A stretch of 5,570 bases of DNA from Flavobacteriales bacterium. GTDB taxonomy: Bacteria > Bacteroidota > Bacteroidia > Flavobacteriales_E > Vicingaceae. The position numbers were made by a program, and so were the translations under genes. The notes beneath the pieces are model-generated. The model had not been told where the DNA came from and did not search any database. It saw nothing but the letters and a program-made list of their open reading frames with translations. Below, one piece after another: positions 1-5,570 of the stretch. The first letter of the stretch is position 1. Each line of letters opens with the position of its first letter. The stretch is from the NCBI GenBank assembly GCA_029262915.1, contig JAJCYN010000214.1:1-5570 (forward strand), in the 5' to 3' direction.

Positions 1-172
1 GCTGGTCTGCTCCATCACGAGTACCATCCCACCCTCTACTTTGCTCATTAGATTCAAAAATCAACTCTCCCCAGTTATTGTAAATTTTAAACTCTAATTC
101 TTTGTAAGGTCCTCCTAAAACACTAAATACATTATTTTCTCCAGCTCCATTAGGAGAAAATGCATTAGGTAC
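1..172 (-). other. Gliding-motility-associated C-terminal (CHU_C, T9SS type B) domain, incomplete
   Basis: From residue 966 the protein reads VPNAFSPNGAGENNVF, then a strand with FKIYNNWGELIFES, then GWDGTRDG at the edge. These are the hallmarks of the TIGR04131/CHU_C domain, usually about 85 residues, which directs type IX secretion (type B signal). The last part, normally G-x-Y-x-Y followed by a closing strand, lies beyond the left edge. The usual NGDGxND turn is here NGAGENN, losing one acidic residue. The domain type is secure; the exact end is not visible. Confidence 0.92.
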
Positions 173-3067
173 CGCTGGAGGCATAAATACAATTACATCA
201 TTACATACGGAATCCATACAACCCATAATATCCGTTATTGCTAAACAAACAGAATAATTCCCCGCTCCTGAATAACTGTAGGTTGGATGTTGATCCGTAG
301 AAGTTCCCAATGTATCACCAAAATCCCATTGCCAATTTACTATATTCGCAAATGAAACATCTGCAAATGTGAAAAATTCATCAACTTTTACTGATGTAGG
401 ACTACTAGTAAACCCAGCAGTAGGAGGTGCTTGAATTGATACTGAATTAGAAATAGTATCCCAACATCCTTGAACGGATTGAACTATTAAATTAACAGTA
501 TAAGTTCCACTATTTATGTATGTATACACTGGGTTTTGAACGGTATCATTTCCACCATCACCAAAATCCCATGCCCACGTTCCAATTGTAGATCCATTAA
601 CAAATGATGAGTCAACAAAGGAACTATTTGCTCCCTCACAAACTCCGTTAACTCCAAAATTAGCATTCGGAAAAGAATAAATCAATACAGGTTGAATAAG
701 CGTATCTACACATCCATTGGTTGAAGAAATAATTAAACTAACGTTATATATTCCAGGTAAACCGTAAATCGTTGACGTATTTGGAACAATATCAGTATTG
801 CTATTCCCAAAGTCCCAATTCCAAGAAGTTATAGGATCAACAGAAGTGGATAAATCATTAAAAAATACGGTGTCGTTTGGACAAACGGAGGTAAAAGAAT
901 AATTAGCGACTGGGGCAGGAATTAAAGCTATATTGAGAGTATCAGCAAAACTCTGGCAACCTCCATTGTTTGTAGAGGTAAATACCAATGTCACATTTCC
1001 ATTAAAATTATCTAATGAATCCGCAAAATAACTAGTGTTATTTAAAGAATCATTGGGGGAGAAAAAACCCGATCCTAGTGTTTGCCAATAGCCAGACCCA
1101 GTTGTTGAGCTAGCCCCTATAGGAATAAAAATACTACCCGCACATGCTGTGTCATTCGATAAAATTGATGTGGTTGGTGTCGCGGTAAAGGTTACTGTTA
1201 TGGTATCTGAATCAGGAGCACAACTGCCATTTCCAATAGAATTTAAATAAATACTTATAGACCCTGCCGCAGTATCAGCTGTACTAGGAATATAAATTGC
1301 ATTTAAATCAAATGGATTGGGTACAAAAGTTCCTGTTCCACTTGAGACCCACTGTCCGCCTGAAGCCGTAACAATAGTTCCAGAAAGAGGTACAGATGCA
1401 CTATCCTTACACACTGAAATGTTGTTCCCCGCATCCGCAGTTATTCCTGTAGAATAACTTATAATCATAGTGTCTGAAGCCGCAGGACAAAGTCCATTGC
1501 CAGTTGTAGAAAGTGTAATAGTCGCAAAACCAGCAGCTAACTCTCCAGCAGTTGGCGTATATAATGCATTTAAATTAGTTGTGCTTGGATTGAACGTACC
1601 ACCTCCTCCAACCCATAAGCCGCCACTAGCTCCTATAACATTTCCATTAAGAGCCGTTACTGGAAGACTTATACAAGCAAAAGTATCAGTAACCAATGCA
1701 ATAGGTAATGATTGAACATACATGGTTTTAGATATAGAATCTATGCACCCAAGTGTAGTTCCAACTGTTAATTGAACAGTATATATTCCTGGAGTAGTAA
1801 ATGTATGTGTTGGTGTTGGTATAATTGCAGAACCTCCATCTCCAAAATCCCACCCCCAACTATTTGTTGTTGCATTTGCAGTAGGAGTTGATGCATCAAA
1901 GAAATTAACTGGATCATTTACACATATTGAATCAATATAAGTAAAATCAGGAGTAATCCCTGATACTGTCAAGGTATCATAAATTGTATCAGCACAAGGT
2001 GTTCCCGCCTGAGCAACTAACATAACAATATAGGTTCCAATTGTAGGGTAAGCATAAGTTGGGTTAACTAATGTAGAATTATCGGTAGTAGTAGATAAAT
2101 CCCCAAAATCCCAATAAAATGAATTTCCAGCTATTGGAGTACTAGTATTAGTAAAAGGAATTGCTAATCCTGAACATCCTGTTGTTGGTCCTATTCCAGG
2201 CATTGGTATAGGAGGACAATTAATTACATTAAATTGAAAATCTCTATAAACGGTATTTATTAAAACTCCATTTCTATATTCATCTACCTTTACTCCAACC
2301 ACATATTGTCCTAAAAGAGGAGGAGTTCCAGTAATAATACCAGTAGTAGGGTTTACAGCAAATCCACCACCACCTAAAGGGTTGTTGGAATTGTAACCTC
2401 CATTATAACCAATTGGAGTAAAGCTTGCCACATTTCCAGGAAAAGTTGGATTATTATCATCAAAAGGATTATAAAAAGCATACGCTAAAGAATCTCCATC
2501 CTTATCAGTTGCTCCATGGTCAAAAACCAAAGGATTTCCTTGACAAACGAAAACCGGAGTGAAGTTTTTCCATTGAGGGCTAGAATTAGTCAACAATAAG
2601 TTGTTGTCGGGAATGTACGTATAAAACCCTTCTCCTGTTCCCAAAGGATTGTTAACATTTATCAAACTTCCATTTCTACAACAAGTCGTATAAAATAAAT
2701 GGTAGCCTCCCGGATTCGGAGGTAAATTATTTACAATGGTAGTATAAATAGCTTCCTCTACACATATTCCTGGATCAAAAGCACAAGTATCTATAGGTGG
2801 GTTTAAAACGACAACTTGTGTTTTAGGCATAATAATATCCTTATCAGGTGAAAATCCTGCTCCATTTGGTTGTCTTACTTCAATTCTTACACTCGCAGGT
2901 AACTGTACGCTTGTAGGACCACAATCTCTGTACATTTTAAAGGTAATTCTATAAGTAGATCCTCCAAGATGTTCATAAGTTAAAGAACCTCCAACAACGT
3001 GGGTAGCAATAGCCGTAAAAGGAACTATAAAGAATAGTGTTATTACTAGTAAGTGTCTTAGTTTCAT
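1..3067 (-). CDS. Secreted PKD/Ig-like multidomain protein with gliding-motility-associated (type B, CHU_C) C-terminal domain; 3' end outside window
   Basis: The frame is open for 1022 codons from the ATG at 3067-3065 to the left edge. A TAA lies three codons upstream in frame, which fixes this start. Residues 1-21 are a signal peptide. Residues 22-284 carry the Bacteroidota N-terminal signature (THVVGG near 22, YRDC at 46-49, TTCCRNG at 127-133, DKDGD at 188-192, GTP at 247-249). PKD domains are marked by WDFGD-like motifs at W319, W406, W751 (WDFGN), W833 and W914. Three Ig-like modules occupy about 454-715. From V966 the VPNAFSPNG...IYNNWGE...GWDG pattern is the CHU_C / TIGR04131 sorting domain. 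Known family members are exported by the type IX secretion system and found on the surface or released; adhesion or matrix roles are common but not shown here. No catalytic motif is visible. The protein is probably about 1045-1055 residues, so little is missing. No frameshift or internal stop was found. Domain assignment is firm; biological role is unknown. Confidence 0.93.
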   Translation of the reverse strand, partial: MKLRHLLVITLFFIVPFTAIATHVVGGSLTYEHLGGSTYRITFKMYRDCGPTSVQLPASVRIEVRQPNGAGFSPDKDIIMPKTQVVVLNPPIDTCAFDPGICVEEAIYTTIVNNLPPNPGGYHLFYTTCCRNGSLINVNNPLGTGEGFYTYIPDNNLLLTNSSPQWKNFTPVFVCQGNPLVFDHGATDKDGDSLAYAFYNPFDDNNPTFPGNVASFTPIGYNGGYNSNNPLGGGGFAVNPTTGIITGTPPLLGQYVVGVKVDEYRNGVLINTVYRDFQFNVINCPPIPMPGIGPTTGCSGLAIPFTNTSTPIAGNSFYWDFGDLSTTTDNSTLVNPTYAYPTIGTYIVMLVAQAGTPCADTIYDTLTVSGITPDFTYIDSICVNDPVNFFDASTPTANATTNSWGWDFGDGGSAIIPTPTHTFTTPGIYTVQLTVGTTLGCIDSISKTMYVQSLPIALVTDTFACISLPVTALNGNVIGASGGLWVGGGGTFNPSTTNLNALYTPTAGELAAGFATITLSTTGNGLCPAASDTMIISYSTGITADAGNNISVCKDSASVPLSGTIVTASGGQWVSSGTGTFVPNPFDLNAIYIPSTADTAAGSISIYLNSIGNGSCAPDSDTITVTFTATPTTSILSNDTACAGSIFIPIGASSTTGSGYWQTLGSGFFSPNDSLNNTSYFADSLDNFNGNVTLVFTSTNNGGCQSFADTLNIALIPAPVANYSFTSVCPNDTVFFNDLSTSVDPITSWNWDFGNSNTDIVPNTSTIYGLPGIYNVSLIISSTNGCVDTLIQPVLIYSFPNANFGVNGVCEGANSSFVDSSFVNGSTIGTWAWDFGDGGNDTVQNPVYTYINSGTYTVNLIVQSVQGCWDTISNSVSIQAPPTAGFTSSPTSVKVDEFFTFADVSFANIVNWQWDFGDTLGTSTDQHPTYSYSGAGNYSVCLAITDIMGCMDSVCNDVIVFMPPAVPNAFSPNGAGENNVFSVLGGPYKELEFKIYNNWGELIFESNEQSRGWDGTRDGADQ
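182..922 (-). repeat. Three further PKD domains of the leftward protein
   Basis: Residues about 716-962 carry three PKD modules centred on W751 (WNWDFGN), W833 (WAWDFGD) and W914 (WQWDFGD), spaced 82 and 81 residues apart. Each ends with a Gly-Cys-x-Asp strand (GCVDT, GCWDT, GCMDS). The first has Asn in place of the last Asp of the motif. The array places the C-terminal sorting domain far from the N-terminal region, as expected for a stalk-like spacer. Confidence 0.9.
923..1708 (-). repeat. Three Ig-like modules with an exact 88-residue period
   Basis: Residues about 454-715 hold three related beta-rich modules. The key tryptophans, in the contexts GGLWVG, GGQWVS and SGYWQT, fall at W485, W573 and W661, exactly 88 residues (264 bp) apart. 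Each module has an early Cys (FACIS, SVCKD, TACAG) and a late Gly-x-Cys (GLCPA, GSCAP, GGCQS), followed by a D-T strand, which suggests one disulfide per module. Modules 1 and 2 also share a LNAxYxP segment and a TGNG/IGNG turn. Such stretches are common in gliding-motility C-terminal-domain proteins. I cannot name a Pfam family with certainty. Confidence 0.75.
1712..2206 (-). repeat. First PKD domain pair of the leftward protein
   Basis: Residues about 288-452 form two PKD modules. Each has the central W-D-F-G-D motif (W319 and W406) followed by a Y/F-x-x-x-G-x-Y strand (TYAYPTIGTY and THTFTTPGIY) and a closing Cys-Asp-Thr/Ser segment (CADTI, GCIDSI). PKD modules are about 80-90-residue beta sandwiches used as extracellular spacers or adhesion modules. 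The two tryptophans are 87 residues apart. Confidence 0.88.
2216..3004 (-). other. Conserved N-terminal domain (THxVGG...YRDC type) with cadherin/putative-Ig-like part
   Basis: These are residues 22-284 of the leftward protein. The opening THVVGGSLTYEHLGG, followed by a beta-strand pattern and YRDC, is a recurrent start of large secreted Bacteroidota proteins; I recognise the pattern but know of no assigned function. Cysteines at 49, 129-130, 175 and 284 suggest disulfides. The D188-K-D-G-D192 segment followed by SLAY resembles cadherin-like calcium-binding motifs. The NPTTGIITGTPP...GQYVVGVKVDEY segment around 240-265 resembles putative Ig (He_PIG-type) folds, where a G-x-I-x-GTP turn precedes a final pair of strands. 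The calcium binding and the fold are inference from motif only. Confidence 0.65.
3005..3067 (-). other. Sec signal peptide of the leftward gene
   Basis: The first 21 residues have a short basic start (MKLRH), a hydrophobic core (LLVITLFFIVPF) and a small-residue end (AIA) just before THVVGG. Cleavage is predicted after A21. There is no lipobox cysteine, so export as a soluble periplasmic intermediate before type IX secretion is more likely than a lipoprotein. The cleavage position is inferred by eye. Confidence 0.85.
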
Positions 3068-3091
3068 TTTGATTTATGCAAATTCCAACCG

Positions 3092-3099
3092 CAAAATTA
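3092..3099 (-). promoter_or_regulatory. Candidate -7 box of the leftward promoter
   Basis: On the minus strand TAATTTTG matches the Bacteroidota housekeeping -7 consensus TAnnTTTG exactly and sits 24 bp before the ATG at 3067. No TTG lies at the usual 17-23 bp upstream of it. A TTG at 3131-3133 (read on the minus strand) would instead fit a weaker box, TAAATTTT at 3101-3108, with a 22-bp gap. Either may be used. Confidence 0.5.
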
Positions 3100-3152
3100 T
3101 AAAATTTACTAGACTTATACTAATTATCGACAAATTCAACGTATTCGTCTAC

Positions 3153-3174
3153 ACAAGTTAATTATTGAACTTGT
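3153..3174. promoter_or_regulatory. Inverted repeat overlapping the rightward -33 element (possible operator)
   Basis: ACAAGTT (3153-3159) and AACTTGT (3168-3174) are perfect 7-bp inverted arms separated by 8 bp. The right arm covers the TTG proposed as the -33 element, a position where a bound regulator could block or help RNA polymerase. The arms are short and the region is AT-rich, so a chance occurrence is quite possible. Confidence 0.3.
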
Positions 3175-3200
3175 TCTAAGTAATTATTTATTTATCTTTG
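3171..3200 (+). promoter_or_regulatory. Candidate Bacteroidota promoter for the rightward gene
   Basis: A TTG at 3171-3173 is followed, after 19 bp, by TATCTTTG at 3193-3200. This fits the Bacteroidota consensus TTG-N17-23-TAnnTTTG. The -7 box ends 28 bp before the ATG at 3229, so the leader would be only about 20-25 nt. No Shine-Dalgarno is seen in that leader, which is AT-rich, as is normal in this phylum. Confidence 0.65.
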
Positions 3201-3228
3201 TCAAAATTAAAATTCTTTAATACTGCTT

Positions 3229-3315
3229 ATGCAACTAAATAATACTAAACCTCTACTAGCTAAGTTTTTATCCTTCTTAGTACTTACTGTATCCTCTTTA
3301 GTTACAGTTAACGCA
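3229..3315 (+). other. Sec signal peptide of the rightward gene
   Basis: Residues 1-29 have a polar start with Lys at 7 and 12, a hydrophobic core (FLSFLVLTVSSLVTV) and the end VNA before Gln30. Cleavage between A29 and Q30 is the usual pattern for type IX substrates, leaving an N-terminal glutamine that can cyclise to pyroglutamate. The site was judged by eye. Confidence 0.85.
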
Positions 3316-5570
3316 CAAATCAATGTTCTTTGGGAAGCACGCTATACTAGCACTGGTCAAAATGCAGACTCTGGTAAAGAGCTTGCAATTGATACCAATG
3401 GAAATGTTTACGTTACAGGAACTTCATTTACTAATGGAACAAATGGATTTGATATTATAACCATAAAATATGATCCTTTAGGAAATCAATTATGGTCTTC
3501 TATATTTAATGGTAGTTCCAGTTCTTTAGATGAAGCAAGAGATATTGCTGTTGACCAAAATGGAAATGTTTATGTTACTGGATATACTGCTTCTACAGGT
3601 CCAAACTATGATTACGTAACTATAAAATATAATTCATCAGGAGTTCAACAGTGGGCAACTCTTTACAACGGAACAGGAAATGGGTTTGATGAAGCTTTTG
3701 CTATTGCATTAGACACATTAGGGAATTCTTATGTAACTGGATCAAGTGATGCTGGAGGACAAGGAAGTAACTTTGTTACCATAAAATATAATTCATCTGG
3801 GACTCAACAATGGGCAACCTCATATAATGGCTCTGCTAGTAGTATAGATGCTGCTACTCAGATTAAACTTGACTCTCAATTCAACGTTTATGTAAGTGGG
3901 CATAGCCTCGGAAGTGGAACAGATTTGGATATAGCAACTCTTAAATATAATAATTCAGGAGTTCAACAATGGGTTTCAAGATTTAATGGAACTCTCAATT
4001 TTTTTGATGTTCCAGAAGCATTGCATATAGACAACCTTAATAATGTTTATGTAGCTGGAGCATCCTATGGCGGATTAGCTACAGAAAATGATTTTGTTAC
4101 TATTAAAATTAATAGTACAGGAACTCAGCAATGGGCTCAAATTGTAGATGGTCCACTAAATGATGAAGACAAAGCTTTTGATGTTCTTACTGACCAAAAC
4201 CTTAATGTTTATGTAACAGGAAGAAGTATGGGAACTGGAGGAACGGCAGAAAACATGTTAACAATGAAATATGATCCTTCTGGAAACTTATTATGGCAAG
4301 ATACATATAACGGACCTTCTAGTGGGTATGATGATGCTCAACAATTGAGATTGGGAAATTCGGGAGACTTGTACGTTACTGGTTATAGTGCTGGAAACGG
4401 AACAAACAACGATTATCTAACATTAAAATATGATACCAGTAATGGAGGCATATTGTGGGAAGCTCGTTTTGACGGACCAGCAAGTAATAGTGACCAAGCA
4501 TTTGCTATGGAAATTGATGCTGTGGAAAGTATTTATGTAACAGGAGCAAGCATAGATCCCGCTTCTAATCAAGATTTTTCTACTATAAAATGGTGCCAAC
4601 TTTCAACAAATGGAGGGAGTGATGTCCAAATATGTTTAGGTGATACTGCTCCATTAAATGCAAATGCTCCAGGGGCACTAAGCTATTTATGGACTCCTTC
4701 CGCAGGACTGAGCAATAACACAATTGCAAACCCTATAGCATTCCCTTCTGCTACTACAACTTACATAGTATCTGCAACAAATTCATTAGGTTGTATAGAT
4801 TTTGATACTGTTATCGTTTCTGTTAATTCGCTTCCTTCTGGAACCGTTACAGCTAATGGTCCAACCTCTTTTTGTTTAGGAGATTCTGTAATACTAACTT
4901 CATCTAACTTAAGTTCTTATAACTGGTCTCCATCAGGAGATACAACCCAGTCTATTACGGTGTTTAATTCTGGATTATATGCCGTTAGTGTTGTAGATTC
5001 AAACGGATGTATTAACTCTTCAGCAGACCAAGTAATAACGGTATTTAATTTACCTAATGTTTCTGTAGGCTCTGATATTAATTTATGTAATGGTGATTCC
5101 GTACAAATAAATGCTACAGGAGCTAACACTTACACTTGGAATACACAAAACACATTAACAGACTCAACCATTGCTAACCCTTTAGTTTACCCAACCTCTC
5201 CAACCACTTATTGGGTTATAGGAGAAGATGTTAATGGTTGTAAAAATATGGATTCAATATTTGTTGCTATTAGTATTGCTCCTGCTGCAATTTTGGGGCC
5301 TCCTAGTCCTAACGACACACTATATTTATTACAACCTAATGGTGGAGACATTCAATTTGATGCCAATTCAAGTACCAATGTTATTTCTTATGCCTGGGAT
5401 TTTGGAGAAGGAGGAACAGCCAATGTCCAAAATCCAATTTACACTTACACATTGCCAGGTTTATGGAATGTAGAATTAATCACAACCAATGGAGGTTGTT
5501 CAGATACTGCATATATTGATATAATGGTTTTTAATACTACTGGGTTAAATAATTCTTCTTTTGAAACCAA
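3229..5570 (+). CDS. Secreted SBBP beta-propeller protein with Ig-like and PKD modules, probable T9SS substrate; 3' end outside window
   Basis: The frame is open for 780 codons from the ATG at 3229 to the right edge. An in-frame TAA at 3208-3210 and no other ATG between make this the start. A signal peptide ends at A29. Residues 35-454 are eight SBBP-type repeats, each with W-x-x-x-Y/F-N/D-G, a GNVYVTG-like strand and a TIKYDxxG strand before the next W. Three Ig-like modules follow (about 462-534, 535-607, 608-690), then one PKD domain with WDFGE at 723-727. The final visible residues (FNTTGLNNSSFET, 768-780) look like the linker before a Por secretion-tail (type A) domain, which would need some 70-90 more residues; this is inference. 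SBBP proteins of Bacteroidota are surface or secreted proteins whose propellers are presumed to bind partners; no ligand can be named. The 161-bp gap to the divergent gene suggests possible shared control. No frameshift or stop was found. Confidence 0.93.
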   Translation, partial: MQLNNTKPLLAKFLSFLVLTVSSLVTVNAQINVLWEARYTSTGQNADSGKELAIDTNGNVYVTGTSFTNGTNGFDIITIKYDPLGNQLWSSIFNGSSSSLDEARDIAVDQNGNVYVTGYTASTGPNYDYVTIKYNSSGVQQWATLYNGTGNGFDEAFAIALDTLGNSYVTGSSDAGGQGSNFVTIKYNSSGTQQWATSYNGSASSIDAATQIKLDSQFNVYVSGHSLGSGTDLDIATLKYNNSGVQQWVSRFNGTLNFFDVPEALHIDNLNNVYVAGASYGGLATENDFVTIKINSTGTQQWAQIVDGPLNDEDKAFDVLTDQNLNVYVTGRSMGTGGTAENMLTMKYDPSGNLLWQDTYNGPSSGYDDAQQLRLGNSGDLYVTGYSAGNGTNNDYLTLKYDTSNGGILWEARFDGPASNSDQAFAMEIDAVESIYVTGASIDPASNQDFSTIKWCQLSTNGGSDVQICLGDTAPLNANAPGALSYLWTPSAGLSNNTIANPIAFPSATTTYIVSATNSLGCIDFDTVIVSVNSLPSGTVTANGPTSFCLGDSVILTSSNLSSYNWSPSGDTTQSITVFNSGLYAVSVVDSNGCINSSADQVITVFNLPNVSVGSDINLCNGDSVQINATGANTYTWNTQNTLTDSTIANPLVYPTSPTTYWVIGEDVNGCKNMDSIFVAISIAPAAILGPPSPNDTLYLLQPNGGDIQFDANSSTNVISYAWDFGEGGTANVQNPIYTYTLPGLWNVELITTNGGCSDTAYIDIMVFNTTGLNNSSFET
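3331..4590 (+). repeat. Eight tandem SBBP beta-propeller repeats (53-54 residues each)
   Basis: The repeat tryptophans lie at residues 35, 89, 142, 195, 248, 302, 356 and 410, giving steps of 54, 53, 53, 53, 54, 54 and 54. The xNVYVTG-like strands lie at 58, 112, 165, 218, 271, 325, 379 and 433 with the same steps. This supports eight blades of equal size. DNA similarity is still visible between units: 3619-3660 and 3778-3819 match at 35 of 42 bases, mostly differing at third codon positions. The segment from Gln30 to residue 455 contains no cysteine. The last unit ends TIKWC instead of TIKY, marking the end of the propeller. Confidence 0.88.
4612..5526 (+). repeat. Three Ig-like modules and a PKD domain of the rightward protein
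   Basis: Residues about 462-690 hold three related modules. Each opens with a Cys-x-Gly-Asp motif (ICLGD, FCLGD, LCNGD), has a central aromatic-Trp strand (YLWTP, YNWSP, YTWNT) and closes with a Gly-Cys segment (LGCID, NGCIN, NGCKN), suggesting one disulfide per module. Modules 1 and 3 share an IANP...TTYxV segment. A PKD domain at about 691-766 has WDFGE at 723-727 and NPIYTYTLPGLW, with GGCSDTA near its end. The second module, about 70 residues, is shorter than the other two. Confidence 0.82.

Noticed and set aside
1470..1715. An 81-codon open frame on the plus strand
   Set aside because: It lies wholly antisense to the Ig-like modules of the leftward gene, has no promoter or ribosome site of its own and shows no recognisable domain; the proline-rich stretch is a by-product of Gly codons on the other strand.
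3167..3176. Palindrome GAACTTGTTC
   Set aside because: Only 4-bp arms around a 2-bp centre; too short to support as a separate site, and it overlaps the longer inverted repeat already listed.
3068..3228. A small RNA, tRNA or terminator in the intergenic region
   Set aside because: No GC-rich stem with a T-run, no cloverleaf and no riboswitch-like core; the region is AT-rich and explained by two promoters.
3331..4590. Regular repeats of about 160 bp that could suggest a CRISPR-like or satellite array
   Set aside because: The period is a whole number of codons (53-54), the units diverge as protein repeats do, and they encode a continuous SBBP propeller.
4917..5129. A 70-codon open frame on the minus strand
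   Set aside because: It is antisense to the Ig-like modules of the rightward gene, where the real frame is continuous and has clear motifs.
5228..5473. An 81-codon plus-strand frame with a Leu-rich, membrane-like start
   Set aside because: It overlaps the PKD region of the rightward gene in another frame; the Leu richness comes from reading TTN/CTN triplets out of frame in AT-rich DNA.
1..5570. Insertion sequence, integrase or attachment-site signals
   Set aside because: No transposase or recombinase motif is present in either gene and no terminal inverted or direct repeats were found around them.

Overview
The window is about one third G+C and almost fully coding. It holds two large, divergently transcribed genes, both cut by the window edges, separated by a 161-bp intergenic region. 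Codon use is AT-biased and the standard code fits. Both promoters resemble the Bacteroidota -7 box (TAnnTTTG), no clear Shine-Dalgarno precedes either start, and both proteins are long, secreted, modular surface proteins. Together these point to a member of the Bacteroidota, probably Flavobacteriales or a related marine/aquatic lineage. The genus cannot be told from the sequence.

Left part (1-3067, minus strand): 1022 visible codons of a secreted multidomain protein. In order it has a signal peptide, a conserved N-terminal region typical of Bacteroidota proteins starting THxVGG...YRDC, a cadherin/putative-Ig-like stretch, two PKD domains, three Ig-like modules spaced exactly 88 residues apart, three more PKD domains, and the start of a gliding-motility-associated (CHU_C, type B) C-terminal sorting domain. 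Only roughly 20-35 residues are probably missing at the left edge.

Middle (3068-3228): a divergent promoter region. Each strand has a perfect TAnnTTTG box 24-28 bp before its start codon, and a 7-bp-arm inverted repeat overlaps the -33 element of the rightward promoter.

Right part (3229-5570, plus strand): 780 visible codons of a second secreted protein. It has a signal peptide ending VNA-Q, eight SBBP-type beta-propeller repeats with a 53-54-residue period, three Ig-like modules and one PKD domain. The last visible residues look like the linker before a type A secretion-tail domain, which would lie outside the window.

Both products are predicted to cross the inner membrane by Sec and the outer membrane by the type IX secretion system, ending on the cell surface or outside the cell as adhesin-like or scaffold proteins. 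Nothing in the window shows an enzymatic activity, a mobile element, an RNA gene or a CRISPR array. I see no evidence for a new defence or mobile system; the points of interest are repeat architecture and the shared promoter region.
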